From contig JAUEDM010000007.1 of the NCBI GenBank assembly GCA_033439685.1, forward strand, positions 496,001 to 560,000: DNA of 64,000 bases, written 5' to 3'. This DNA is from Apodospora peruviana. Its lineage: Eukaryota; Ascomycota; Sordariomycetes; Sordariales; Lasiosphaeriaceae. Under the pieces are notes generated by a model. That model searched no databases. It had not been told where the DNA came from and worked only from the letters and a program-made list of their open reading frames with translations. The translations under genes were made by a program, and so were the position numbers. How positions within the stretch are numbered: the first letter of the stretch is position 1; each line of letters starts with the position of its first letter. This document shows, piece after piece, positions 23,161-34,700 of the stretch.

Positions 23161-25010
23161 ATGTCGACATCAACGAACAAGCCGATCTTTGTGGCCACGC
23201 ACCCGCGTGCTTGCTCGACAGCTTTTGAGAGGGTAAACCAACCTCACCTCGTCGTCCGTCTCATTGTGTACCACAGCTAAGCTAACAATGAATTTACAGG
23301 TCTTCATGACCCGCAAAGACACTCTGCACTGCGTTCACGAGCCATTCGGAGACGCCTTCTATTACGGACCAGAAAGGCTCAGCGAACGGTTCGCTGACGA
23401 CGAGGCTACGAGGCTGAAGAGCGGGTTTGCGGACGTCACGTACAAGAACGTTGTTGGCCAGTTGCAGGGGGCTGTTGATGCCAATCCGGTTTGTTGAGCC
23501 CCTTTCTTTTTCTGTCCCGTCTTATTCTCTGCATATCTTTTATTTACATTTGTGCTGCCATCTACCTTAGTTGTTCCAACTTGGTGTTTTTCTTCTCGGA
23601 TGTTGAATGGGAGAGGGAACGGATGATTGATTCGTCCAACTGATTGAGATGAGAATCTGAGCCAAGGGACGGTGCAAGTGTGCCTGATTATATATGCCGC
23701 TCATATTCACCCTGTCATGAATCCTAAACAGCAACCTCACTGCTATTGAGTCGGCGAATCTCTATTCATTACACAATGCATGAAGGCTACCTAGCCCAGT
23801 GGTCTGGTCTCTCATATGAGGAGGGGAACTGCCGGCAAGAAATGCTTACCAGTCGACCCTTACTCACTTACACTACTGAATACCATCTATCCTTTCACAT
23901 GGAAGAGAACAATGCGAGAACACCTACTCACACGAATGCAGGACAAGCGAGTCTTCATAAAAGACATCATCTACTACCTCTTCGCCCCAGACGGCAAGCC
24001 AACCTCCATCGCCCCGTCCCTCCGCGATCTCGACACCTCCCCGCAACAAACCAACGGCGACGCCAAAACCAAGAACCCAACCGTGCTTCCCACGTCCGTC
24101 CTCCGCAACTTTCATTTCACCTTCCTGATCCGCCACCCGCGCCGCGCCATCCCGTCATACTACCGGTGCACGGTACCCCCGCTCGACGCCAAGACGGGCT
24201 TCTACACTTTTCTGCCAAGCGAAGCCGGCTACGACGAGCTGCGGCGTCTATTTGACTTTCTCAAGGATGAGGGGATCGTTGGAGGAGACTCGGGGATCAA
24301 GATCACGGTGGTTGACGCCGACGACCTGCTTGATAAGCCCGCCGAGGTCATCGAGGCGTACTGCAAGGACGTTGGGATCGAGTACTCGCCTGCGATGCTG
24401 AAATGGGACGACGAGGAGAGCAAGCAGAAGGCCGTGGCCGCGTTTGAGAAGTGGAATGGGTTTCATGACGACGCGATCGGGAGTACCGAGCTCAAGCCGA
24501 GGGCACATGCTGCAGTAGGTTCCTCCCTGTTTATTGGGGTTATTAACCCCTTTTTCTATCGTTGTCCTGCTATACCTTCTCGACTGCCTGGTCGTTTTCT
24601 CTTCTTTTTCGTGGACACCCTTTCCAGACTCACTTCGATGCCTGCCTGGTCTGCTTTGCTACATATACCTTTCCGATGATCCCCTGATACGATCAGACTT
24701 GGTACAATCCTCATACCAATTTGCATGACTGGACTAAGAGTCTGTCTCCACACCAGATGCAGATGGCAGCAGCACCTGTCAGGAGAAAAGGGAATAAAAA
24801 GAATCCCAGTGGGAACTACACGAGACCGATAAAATGACTCCTTGTAGTACTTCGGGCTAACAGATGAATTAGAAAACACCCTCCGTGGAAGATGAAGACA
24901 ACCAGTGGCGCGAGAAGTATGGCGAGGAGGCGCAGAAGGTGATTCGCGACTGCGTGAATGCGAATATTCCTGACTACGAATATCTCAAGAAGTTTGCGCT
25001 CCAGGTGTAA
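23161..25010 (+). CDS. sulfotransferase-like P-loop protein
   Basis: Four exons are proposed: 23161-23232, 23300-23488, 23942-24514 and 24873-25010. The product is 323 aa. The N terminus FVATHPRACSTAFERVF contains the sulfotransferase-type PAPS/P-loop signature. Later blocks include HEPFGDAFYYGPERLSERF, KRVFIKD, FTFLIRHPRRAIPSYYRC (the 3'-phosphate-binding region of the family) and the terminal DYEYLKKFALQV. These match a widespread fungal family of sulfotransferase-fold proteins of unknown substrate, often labelled P-loop NTPase or even branched-chain aminotransferase-like. Introns 2 and 3 (453 and 358 nt) are unusually long for this window. The third exon could begin earlier, near 23900, because the frame is open upstream (MREHLLTRMQ), so its 5' boundary is uncertain. 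Exons 1 and 4 are well supported by frame and family ends. Confidence 0.8.
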
Positions 25011-25643
25011 ACCGTGTAATGATGATGGATATCCTGGCAAGCGGTTTTGCTTTTGTTCTTTTCTGGCTGTTGGGTTTCGGATCCTGGATACAGCGTTCGA
25101 GCCGGCGATGAAAACACCGGTCGCTGTCTTGTATGGAAAGAGTGATAGCGGTAGCCAAAAAAAAAAAAAACTTGGGTAATCAGAATTATAACGAGTATGA
25201 CCTAAGGCAGCTGTAATGAAGCAATTATGAGGACAGAATAACACTAAACCTCCCATATTCTGTTTCATTACTGTGCCTGCACATTAAATCTACAGCAAAT
25301 TGGACAACCAAAGTCTCCTTCAGTTTCGAATCGTCTGTGAGGTGATATAAAACAATTATCATGATCGGACATGGCAATAAGCCTCCATCTGTTTGTTGGG
25401 AAATATTCGACTCTCAAACAATCTGGAACGAGCACCAGTGATGAGTAGATATCCCCACTGTCTCTGACTCTCGTCTATCCTTGACCGAAGATGGTGAAGG
25501 CCTGCATCATACCCACCCACTGGCCACAGATAAACCGACATCCAAATATCGCAGATAATAATTTTTATAAAGAGAAGTGAACCGAACAGGGGGTATCTAC
25601 ATGTAAAAACTCCATTATCTCACCACCACCATCTTCCCCCTTT
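25011..25643. other. convergent intergenic region
   Basis: The 3' ends of the sulfotransferase-like gene (plus) and TIP41 (minus) face each other across this stretch. A run of about 12 A lies at 25158. No gene is seen. Confidence 0.6.
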
Positions 25644-26582
25644 TCATGACCTCAAATCCACACTCTCAACAACATGCTCAACAACCTTCAGCAACCCAGC
25701 AACCTGATTCGAGTCCCGCAGCGCAATGGTCAGCTCGTCAGGCCTAAGTCCCTCCATCATCAGACTCCGCTTGACATTATCGAACCCATCCTCGCGCGCC
25801 GTATACTCCCGTATCACCTTCTCCTCCTCAAAATCGACATACACCCTTGTATCCCTGACCCGCACCAAAACATTATCCAGCCGCATGAACAGTCTACAGA
25901 GCAGCAACATGCGCTGCGGCATCACTCTACATTTGACGTTGAGAAGCGAAATCCCGTTGTCATCCAACTCAGACTCGTAAAGCACCACGTCGTCGTGGAA
26001 AAGAATCGGGTCCCGGCGCTTGAGTAACTCGAGCGGTATCTCCACTCCTTTCGTCTCTTCCAGTCCCTTTCCTGCCTCTGGTTTGTGTTCCGTGCCTTTA
26101 TAAGTGGTGGAATAGCTCCAATCGTACGGTTTCACGACGTCAGAGATGCCCGCGCTGGTCTTTTCGCGGCTGGAAGACCATTCGCGGGCGTAAGCGACCC
26201 GTAACATTTGGGCGCCGGTCTTGTCGACTAGATCGAGGGCAGGTTCTGCTTCAAACTGGATGGACCAGCCGGACGGGATGTGCGTGATGGACATGAGATT
26301 GTCGCCGAAGATCATTTCGGGGACCGGGATGCCCAGGCGCGCGGACATGGCGTCTATTGGGCCGGACTTGAGGATTGGGAGTTTTCGTGACGAAATGCGG
26401 AAGGGGCCTTGCGTGTGGACGGTGGTCGCTTCGGCGAGAGCGGAGGGGGATGGGTACGGTTCGGAGGCGAGGTTTGTGATGTGGTTTAGCTCTCGTGGTT
26501 TTCCAGACGTAGAGGATGAGGAAGAGGTTGTTGCAGCAGCGGGCGCGGGCACCGGGGGCGGTGGAGGTTGGAAGGACGACAT
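25644..26582 (-). CDS. tip41: TIP41-like type 2A phosphatase regulator
   Basis: Intronless, 312 aa from the first true ATG (MSSFQPPPPP); the frame is open further upstream but has no ATG there. A Pro/Ser/Ala-rich N terminus of about 35 residues precedes the TIP41 domain. Recognisable blocks include PEMIFGDNLMSI, GWSIQFEAEPALDLVD, DPILFHDDVVLYESELDDNG and MLLLCRLFMRLDNVLVRVRD. The family binds Tap42/alpha4 and PP2A-type catalytic subunits in the cytoplasm and links TOR signalling to phosphatase activity. The gene is divergent from the Aurora kinase gene. Confidence 0.95.
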   Translation of the reverse strand: MSSFQPPPPPVPAPAAATTSSSSSTSGKPRELNHITNLASEPYPSPSALAEATTVHTQGPFRISSRKLPILKSGPIDAMSARLGIPVPEMIFGDNLMSITHIPSGWSIQFEAEPALDLVDKTGAQMLRVAYAREWSSSREKTSAGISDVVKPYDWSYSTTYKGTEHKPEAGKGLEETKGVEIPLELLKRRDPILFHDDVVLYESELDDNGISLLNVKCRVMPQRMLLLCRLFMRLDNVLVRVRDTRVYVDFEEEKVIREYTAREDGFDNVKRSLMMEGLRPDELTIALRDSNQVAGLLKVVEHVVESVDLRS

Positions 26583-27387
26583 TGTGCCTCTTGACTTTTC
26601 GATAGTTGGATGGTTGGTTGGCAATTCAAGGATTCAGTGTAGCGTCGTGAAGTTTGTCTCGTACCTTTGCGTCAACGAATGTTTGTGGAAGTGAGCTCTG
26701 GAGATGGAATTGTAGTTTTTGGTTGCGAACGGAGGAGGATTTGGTGGGGTACGTGAGCCGCGCAGGGCAGTGAGTCCGCAAATCCGGCGCCCGCCAAGAA
26801 AACCGGCTCCGTCTTTGCGAGTCTGCCGGCCCGGCCGGGCAAGTCACAGACAATCGTTCAGGTGAACATATCGAGACAGAGGTCAGGCTGTGGGAAATGC
26901 ATCCAGTATCACATCATTAATTAGTGCAATTTCAATGAGAATACATTGAATGACAGCAGGCAAGCATCCAGGATATCACAGCTCTTTTCCCCAAACAACT
27001 CGATCTATAAAACTTTGAATACCTGCACTGTGGTCCGTAGCTTTTATACATGTCTCCAATAACTCTCCTGCCCGGCAGACAGGTCAAGTCTGTTTTTCTC
27101 TTGATTTGATCTTGAATACAATCACTGTTTGCCCCTGACTTTGCCCCTGAAACCTGACAGGCCCCCGCAGTGCGCTCGGCCCCCGTCATTTTCAGCGGCT
27201 GCGGGTTGCCCCGGGCAACGCAGGGTGGATTAAACAACAATCTTGAACCACCCTCCATTTCCCACCAACCAGCCCAAAGCCATCCTCCTGTCGCATCGCA
27301 AACCACATTGACGACAACTCTACAACCGAATTTGTTTTGCCAATTCTTGCTGAAGCGCAAACAGTCACCACACAATAAACAGCAATC
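26583..27387. promoter_or_regulatory. divergent intergenic region, TIP41 / Aurora kinase
   Basis: About 800 bases separate the two divergent start codons and should hold both promoters and 5' UTRs. No specific motif can be assigned with confidence. Confidence 0.5.
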
Positions 27388-28785
27388 ATGGCGACGAGGA
27401 CGCTCGAATCCCGCTTCGAGCGCATGTCTGTAAACGACGAGAACGATCCCGGCGACGGACAGCAGTCGCGGCTATATCAAAAGTCAAAGGTAATGCCCAA
27501 TCTCTCACAAATCGATCCCTCCAAATGCTAATTCTTTACCATCAGGCCATCGCGACATCGAGCACAACTGCGCTATCGCACAGCACGAGCAGACCAAACC
27601 TCTTCAAGGTCGCCCTGCAATCGCAAAACACAAACACCGTCACCACGACCGTGACCCTCCCCTCGCAAGCAGCGCAACGGAAGCAGCAGCAGTCCTCCAA
27701 CACAAACACCAACCCTTCCTCCCCAACCCGAAAGGCACTCCCTTCCTCCTCCTCATCCTCCTCTTCTGCGTCTGCCACAGCAACCGCGCAGCGCAGCAGC
27801 GGCACAGACGAACTCGCCCTCGTGGAACGCAAATCCACCAGCAGCTCAGTAGGCTACGTCGACGCCCCCCTGACCCCGAAAACCTTCCATCTCGGCATGT
27901 TCGAGATCGGCCGCCCCCTGGGCAAAGGAAAGTTCGGGAGAGTCTACCTCGCGCGCGAGCGCACCTCCAACTTCATCTGCGCTCTGAAAGTCCTCTACAA
28001 ATCTGAAATCCAACACGGCGGTGGAGTAGAAAAACAAGTACGCCGCGAGATCGAGATCCAGTCTAACCTGCGCCACCCAAATATCTTGAAACTGTACGGC
28101 CATTTCCACGACTCCCAACGCATTTTCCTCATTCTTGAGTTTGCTGGAAAGGGAGAGCTGTACAAGCACCTCCGCAAAGAAAACCGGTTTCCGGAGTGGA
28201 AGGCCGCGCAGTATATTGCGCAGATGGCTGCCGCTCTGAGGTATCTCCATCGCAAGCATGTTATACACAGAGATATCAAGCCCGAGAATATTCTGATGGG
28301 GATCCATGGGGAGATTAAGATTTCCGATTTTGGGTGGAGCGTGCATGCGCCGAATAATCGACGGCAGACGCTGTGCGGTACTTTGGACTATTTGCCGCCT
28401 GAGATGATCAAGAGCGGTAGCAAGGATAATTGGTATACCGAAAAGGTTGATCTCTGGAGTCTGGGGGTGTTGACGTACGAGTTTTTGGTGGGTGAGCCGC
28501 CGTTTGAGGATAGCCCTCTCATGACGCATAAGAGGATTGCGAGGGCCGATATGAAGATTCCTGAGTGGGTTAGTAAGGAGGCTAAGGATTTGATTAAGAA
28601 GGTAAGTTTTATTTTGATGATGTGGTTTGGGAGTGATGAGTGGATTGCTAACAGAGATGAAATAGTTGTTGGTTCTTGATCCTGAGAAGAGGCTGCCTCT
28701 TGAGGAGGTCCAGCAGCATCCTTGGATCCTGAAGCACTGCGTCAAGGGGGAGAGGCGCGCCGAGCGGGAGAAGAGCAGCAAATGA
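27388..28785 (+). CDS. ark1: Aurora-type serine/threonine kinase (Ipl1/Ark1)
   Basis: Three exons are inferred: 27388-27489, 27546-28601 and 28666-28785. Introns are of 56 and 64 nt, and the product is 425 aa. A disordered Ser/Thr/Gln/Asn-rich N terminus of about 150 residues precedes the kinase domain. The domain shows the glycine loop LGKGKFGRVY (about 159-168), lysine in CALKVL (182), HRDIKPEN (catalytic Asp about 277) and DFGW (about 295-298). The activation loop RRQTLCGTLDYLPPEM, with the phosphorylatable Thr near 309, is the Aurora signature. The last short exon completes the kinase C-lobe. Aurora kinases are the catalytic subunit of the chromosomal passenger complex and correct kinetochore-microtubule attachment. 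Filamentous ascomycetes usually have a single one. Confidence 0.96.
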
Positions 28786-29196
28786 GCTGCCTCGTCACTG
28801 ACAGTGTGAAGAAATATGCTCATGTGCTTGTCGTGGTAGGAGGCAAAACTGATGTGTATGAGTAAAGGGGGACAACAGCGTTACAACAAAGCAACTGAAC
28901 AAACAAACTATCAACATAAGGGAGGGCGTTCTGGGAAGGAGTCATCTGATCTGGATTATTGATGGGTTACTGTTCATGGAGAGAAGCCATTCGGGGCGCT
29001 AAGCATAATATATTCTTATACCGGAAATACCACCGTGTTTATCAATTTCAGGTTTTCCATAACAGTAGAAGCGTTTGATTGTGTATTGACGTCCTGATGC
29101 ATGGAGATTTCATTATATCTTTTATATGCCACCAAATACATAGCTGTTTATACAAACATATCAAAACACCCACCGTATTCCAGTAGTCAGACCGCA
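28786..29196. other. convergent intergenic region
   Basis: About 410 bases between the 3' ends of the Aurora kinase and ATP23 genes. Only 3' UTR-type sequence is seen. Confidence 0.6.
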
Positions 29197-30123
29197 CTAC
29201 CGGTATATCTCGTCAAACGGCCTCTTGTCGGCAAAGCACGAGTCCCACACCTCGTTGACCACGCGGACAGCGTGCTTGTCGTCCTTGCAAGTCGGTCGCG
29301 CCATAACCGACTGAACGGCGCGCATGCGCACGCAGTTCTGGAACTGCTGCGTGAGGTTCCAGTTGCCGCGCACGAGGGCCTCGCGCGTCCAGCGGCACTC
29401 GCCCGAGAGCATTGATGCTCGGATCTAATGTCAGTCAATCAGTCAGCCATCCGCATAATCTCCTTCGCCCCCAAGTTGTAGCAACCTCGGAGATAAAAGG
29501 GGTGTGTGTGAGCATACCTCAGTACAAGCACTATGCCGTAAATCCATCCTCCCCGCCCAGTCAACCTTGAACCTCAAATGGTCCCAAGCATGCACCATTT
29601 CATGCGCCAACGTATCCTCCAGATGTCCTCGGTCTCTAATCTCGTTGGCACATAACAGTATGCCATGGTCCGGACTGAAACCGCCACTTTGTCTAACGAC
29701 AGCCCCGTCTTCACCGACAATCCGCCCCGGACATCTGCGACAAACAACGTTGGTGGAATCGAGCCTCCCGTTGATCGCGTACACTTTTTCTCGCATGAAG
29801 CGTATGACTGGAGAGTGCTCGAACAGCCAATCCCGATACTCCTCGCACTTTTTGCAGTCGCGCTCCTCGTGGACCCTGTATCGATCCTCGCGGTAGTGCT
29901 CGATGCCCTCGCGCGTGATTTTTCCTGTTAGGATCTTGAAGTAGTTCATCCACCATTTTAGGGAGGGGTCGTAGCCCGTTCGTGCGGGGTCGTTGACTAA
30001 AGAGAAGGGGATGTCGGAAGGGTTTTGGTTCAGGAGTGTTGGTGTGCTGCTGTTTGAAGCTGGGGGTTGTTGTGGTTGTGATTCGGGTGTCGATGAGGAC
30101 GACTGTGGTGTGGAGGACGCCAT
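29197..30123 (-). CDS. atp23: mitochondrial metalloprotease/chaperone ATP23
   Basis: Two exons are inferred: 30123-29518 and 29424-29197, with an intron of 93 nt. The product is 277 aa. A Ser/Pro/Gln-rich N terminus of about 40 residues is followed by the ATP23 domain. It has twin cysteines (DCKKC, then VCRRCPGR), the metalloprotease motif HEMVHAWDH (zinc-binding HExxH at 174-178) and further cysteines in ECRWTREA, QNCVRM and DSCF. The family acts in the mitochondrial intermembrane space. It processes Atp6 and assists F1Fo-ATPase assembly, and Ups-family proteins are also turned over by it. The gene is divergent from glutamate 5-kinase. Confidence 0.95.
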
Positions 30124-30821
30124 CTTGGGCCGGTTGATATCGAATTCGCGTTGCCTTTCCGTCCCAGATTTTTGCTTCAGATGGATATATCGTCCAATGA
30201 GTCTGTTGCGGTGTATCGACCAATTCGGGTATGTTGTTGTCAGGTATGTTCGGAAGGAATTGCTGTTATTGATCGAGTCGGGAGGCTGTCATAGCGTGTA
30301 AAAGGTTATCAGATGCTAATGCAGATGAACTTGATCAGATGCCGCTTGGCTCCATTGTCCCGCTCTCCCGCATTCGTGGTCCGGTCCGGGTCCCCACTGT
30401 ATTTCCTGTCGTTACAGTAAAGGCGGTCAGCTCCAGCAGAAGGGCGCACAGCGGATAGTCTCCCGACATCGGCCAATCGGTGAGCCGACTCACACGCCCT
30501 TGTCGTCTGCAAAAGTCCGAGTTCAGCTTCAGCGTACCACAAAAAATCATGAACACACCCCTGATTGATCGAACGACCCAAGGAAATACTAAGACCTCGC
30601 CAACAGGGCCGAGTAAAAATAAATAATACATATATAATGGAGACCGACGGCGGGCACTTATGTAAGATTCACAAAAAACCTCCACTACTCCGCGTTTTTA
30701 CCCAAGTCGCCTCTTCCTTGTTCGTTTCATGTTATATCATTGTTCTCTGTGAGGTGTAATTGAGCAACATTGTCTTTTTCGTTGTTTGTTAACATTTTTT
30801 ATTTCTATTTTTTTTCCAGCC
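30124..30821. promoter_or_regulatory. divergent intergenic region, ATP23 / glutamate 5-kinase
   Basis: About 700 bases. A perfect 14-base palindrome-like element, GTGAG-CCGA-CTCAC, lies near 30480-30494. A pyrimidine-rich tract with CAG just before the kinase ATG suggests a 5' UTR intron acceptor, so an upstream untranslated or short coding exon is possible. Confidence 0.45.
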
Positions 30822-32476
30822 ATGAGGGGTCATCATCAGCGCTCCCTGGGGGTAGTCATCAAATTAGGTCAGTGGGTCTCTCTTCTGTCTGTGCAAGGGG
30901 TGGAAACATAAAAAGAAGCAAACATATACAGACCCGGATCTCCCTATTATACAGATAAATAACTGACATTTGGCTAGGAACCAGCTCCATCGTGGACGAA
31001 AAAAGCCATGAACCTCTTCTTTCGATCTTGACTCTCATCGTCGAGACGGCGGTGAGACTCAGGAAAGATGGCCACAAGGTCATTATCGTGTCATCCGGGG
31101 CCATTGGCGTCGGTTTGAGAAGAATGGACGTCGAGAAGAGGCCGAAGCATATGTCGAAACTACAGGTATGTTTTCCTTTATAAAAAAACACAACTGATGT
31201 GACTGACATAGCCCGACAGGCATTAGCAGCTATCGGTCAGTGCCGGCTGATGAGTCTCTGGGATAGTCTGTTCAACCATCTCAGACAGCCTATCGCCCAG
31301 ATTTTGCTCACGAGGAGCGATATTGCCGATGTAAGTCACCCTTTTCCCAAAAAAAATTAAAGTACTGCGTTGACATGATTACAGCGGTCAAGATACCTCA
31401 ACGCGCAAAACACCCTCAACGAGCTCCTCGACATGGGCGTGATACCCATCGTCAACGAGAACGACACCCTAGCAGTCGCAGAAATCAAGTTCGGCGACAA
31501 TGATACACTATCAGCCATCACGGCCGCCATGGTCCACGCCGACCTTTTATTTCTCATGACCGACGTCGACTGTCTGTATGACAAGAACCCGCGAACCCAT
31601 CCAGATGCCCAGCCCATCGAGGTAGTAGAAGAGATCGGCTCAATCGTTGCCGACGTATCATCAGCCGGCTCCTCCCTCGGAACAGGCGGCATGTCAACCA
31701 AAATCGTCGCCGCCCGCCTGGCAACCTCGGCCGGCGTCACGACGGTCATCACCCGCTCCTCTAACCCGGGTAACATCCTCAGCATAGTCAAGCACATCCA
31801 GGCTAGCCGGTCGCCCGCGTCCCTCGCCACGCAGGCTAACAACAGCGATGAGCCGTCCTCATTATCAAGGACATCCTCCTCCGTAAATTTGTTGAGTACA
31901 CCATCTGAACAACCAAAAATCCCACTTCACACGCGCTTCCTGCCGTCTCCGCAGCCCGTCCGCGACAGGTATTTCTGGATCCTGCATGGTCTGCGTCCGC
32001 ACGGCACGCTGTATATCGACCAGGGCGCGTACAAGGCCCTGTTAGGTCGGGCCGGTCTACTTCCTGTCGGCGTGGTAGATGTGGAGGGCTCTTTTGCGCA
32101 GCAGGAGGCCGTCCGGTTGTGCGTGGTTGACAAGAAGAGATCTGTTGGGTCCGATGGCAAGTTATGGGAGGGCGAACCGGTCGAGGTCGGACGCGCGCTG
32201 TCGAATTATGCGTCTGCGGAAATTGCGCGGATTAAGGGGAGACAGAGCGCCGATGTGGAAAAGATATTGGGGTATGCGGATAGCGAGTATGTTGCGCAGA
32301 GGGAGAGTATTAGTTTGTTTAGACGGGAGAGTCGGCCGGTTAGTCCCGTCAACAGGGTTGAGCATCCAGAGGTGGAGGTTGTAGGGGATGGAGGTGATGG
32401 GGAAGGGGAGGGGAGTGCGAATGGGAGCGGGACTGGGAGTGGTGTTTATGAAGGTGATGGCGGGGCGGCGATATAA
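30822..32476 (+). CDS. pro1: glutamate 5-kinase with PUA domain
   Basis: Four exons are inferred: 30822-30867, 30978-31165, 31220-31330 and 31385-32476. Introns are of 110, 54 and 54 nt, and the product is 478 aa. The N-terminal amino-acid kinase domain starts VVIKLGTSSIVDE. It contains VIIVSSGAIGVGLRRM, QILLTRSDIADRSRYLNAQNT, GVIPIVNENDTLA, KFGDNDTLSA and GTGGMSTKI. A variable Ser-rich insert separates it from the C-terminal PUA domain (about LHTRFLPSP onward), and a Gly/Glu-rich tail ends the protein. It phosphorylates glutamate with ATP in the first step of proline synthesis. The first exon is short; because a splice-acceptor-like sequence precedes the ATG, the true start could lie in an upstream exon. 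Confidence 0.93.
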
Positions 32477-32869
32477 CCACAGAAATGGGGAACAGTAGGT
32501 AAGCAGGGTATAAGGAGGCCTGGGAGGGTGATGTGTAAAAACGAGATGGGAGGAAGGATTTGTTTTGGTGTTGCAAAGGTCGCTGTCAATATAGAGACCG
32601 CGACGAGCAATAGAACCAGACTCCAAGATGGAGTACATAACAGCAAGTGTTTTCAAGAGGTGTTTGTAAGCCACCAGATGGTATCTTTCTTTATATATAG
32701 CTATTGCCGCTATTACTTTGTTGTATATGAAAACAGAATTTCAATACCCTCCCTTGAACAGAGAGCCCCTTTATTGTCGAACGCCAAGACTCCGCCCACC
32801 TTGCCCCTACTTCGGAGCTATCTGTCTGTCACATCTTTTCTTTTTTCTCGTCCAAACCAATGTGTCCGT
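32477..32869. other. convergent intergenic region
   Basis: About 390 bases shared by the 3' UTRs of glutamate 5-kinase and NIP7. Nothing else is seen. Confidence 0.6.
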
Positions 32870-33480
32870 CTAACCAGCAAACAACGTATCCTCATCACGG
32901 AGATACTCCCCGCAATCCGCCTGCCGGAAACAGACCACCCCCGTTGGGTCCAGTCGTCTCGCCTCGGCCGTGCTTCGCGCAGTCACTCCAAACCCGAGCG
33001 GGATATCAGCCATGCTGAAGACTACTACTCCAGAATGTTCAGGACAGTCCTCCGACCAGCGACCAACATGTGCTTTGACAACTACACATCACCCTCACAT
33101 CAGTACCAACCCCCCACATATAGGGGATAAAGGAACTTACCGTTAGACCCATACAAAAAAGGCTGAGCACCATTCTCCTTAACCCAGATCTTATGTCGCG
33201 CATGCTCGGCCAGGATCGGCAGCGCCGTGATGTGCAGCCGGAACTTGCCCGTCTTGGTTAACTTGCCGAGGCAGGTCCCAAGGGAAAGCAACTGGTCGCG
33301 CGCGACGGAGGTCGCCATGTTGGCGATTGAGAGGCGGACGTAGTAGACGCGCGAGTGGTTGAGGCGCAGGACGTAGCGGTCGCCGTCGTCGAGCGGCGCG
33401 ATTAGTGTTTTCAAGTCGGAGCAGTAGTTTGCGAGTTTCGCGAAGACCGTTTTGGTCTCTGGTTCTGTTAGGGGGCGCAT
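32870..33480 (-). CDS. nip7: 60S ribosome biogenesis factor NIP7
   Basis: Two exons are inferred: 33480-33141 and 33081-32870, with an intron of 58 nt. The product is 183 aa, the usual family length. It starts MRPLTEPETKTVF, as in yeast and human NIP7. Conserved blocks include SRVYYV, LLSLGTCLGKLTKTGKFRLHITAL and, after the intron, a PUA domain with GVVVFSMADIPLGFGVTA and FRQADCGEYLRDEDTL. NIP7 is a nucleolar protein required for 27S pre-rRNA processing and 60S subunit assembly. The second exon is read directly from the minus strand and keeps frame (G|TT, Val). Confidence 0.95.
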
Positions 33481-34700
33481 TTTGGCTGTATCTTGTGTTT
33501 GGTATCGTGGGGTGGTCGGGTTGTCTGAGTGTTGGTTGTGGGCGGGTATCGTGATTATGGTGGTGGTGTTGAATTGGAGGTTTGGCTGGCAGAACTTTTT
33601 CTTGGTGATAACGGATAACGGGATGGAACCAAACCCCCACTTCGGTTGCTGTGCCCGCTGTGTCCGCCGTGGCGGGTGGATTTGCGGGGGAGGAGCCGCC
33701 GGCCGGCCGGGTTGGACCCACTGTTACCCGCTGGTTTGGCTCACTTCAGGTGAACTGATAACATGTTATCACCAACATCCCGATGGCGTCAAGTCATGAA
33801 CAAATAAATCAGTTAATTCTGGAAGCAAGCCGAATGCAATTAAAATAACTAGGTAGGTGCAGGGACTGGAGAAACCTCGGAGTGTTCGTTACACGTGTAC
33901 AACTATCTGAGTAACTAACATCCGGGTCGCGCACCCAGCAGCCGTACCATCTCAGCTGAGCTGACTGACCCTCGCCGTCATGTGTAGTGCTGATGTAAGT
34001 CAGACGCAGATAATATGTATAGAAGGGGAAAATTACCTATTGCGGGAATGGGAAAGTGGTAGGGCAGCAATGTTTACCGGGTATTCGGCATTCCAAATAA
34101 ACCCCCTGAGGGACATTGCTGCGCCCATCTAGGAACATGGTGTTGTTTTGTATCTTAGGACAGGACAGGGGCTTGATCAGATAGCATCCATCATAGTAGT
34201 GCTGGCTAAACATACGATCGAACTGAATAAACACCCAGACCAATCTATTGCGCCTGCCCTCGGTCTTTCCATGCCCTTTCCCTTGTAAGGTATTCCCAGG
34301 TTGATCCAGAGTAGAACCGTGATGTATAGTTTTTCCCAATCCATCCTAATCCATGTCAGTCCAGTCCAGTCCATGCAGTTCCGTTTCGTGCTTCCTTTCC
34401 TGGTCCCAGTAACCGCCAAATATCCAGTGTAGTGCCGATCATGTAGGTAGATATCTTGATACCTGCATTTCATAGGATGACTGAACAACGGCACACCAGA
34501 AAACGGATCTTTACCCGTGACCAGTTCCCAGTCTATCCATCTACCTGGGCGCCGATCCATCCTGACCAAACCGTGGTATTTCACCTCCCTACCTAATACT
34601 CCGGTCGCCATCACAAAGGCCAAAGGCTGAAGAAAAGAAGAACAAATGGAAACGATATATACTCACACAGTGATCCAAACCAGCCGGACAATGCTTCATA
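33481..34700. other. intergenic region
   Basis: About 1.2 kb between the NIP7 start and the 3' end of the transcription-factor-like gene, both on the minus strand. No supported gene. It contains TAGGTAGG-type tracts and presumably the NIP7 promoter. Confidence 0.55.

Noticed and set aside
26624..26624. Upstream start for TIP41, 14 codons before MSSFQ
   Set aside because: That codon is TTG; the first ATG is at 26582.
27846..28823. A 325-codon frame antisense to the Aurora kinase
   Set aside because: Shadow of the kinase coding sequence.
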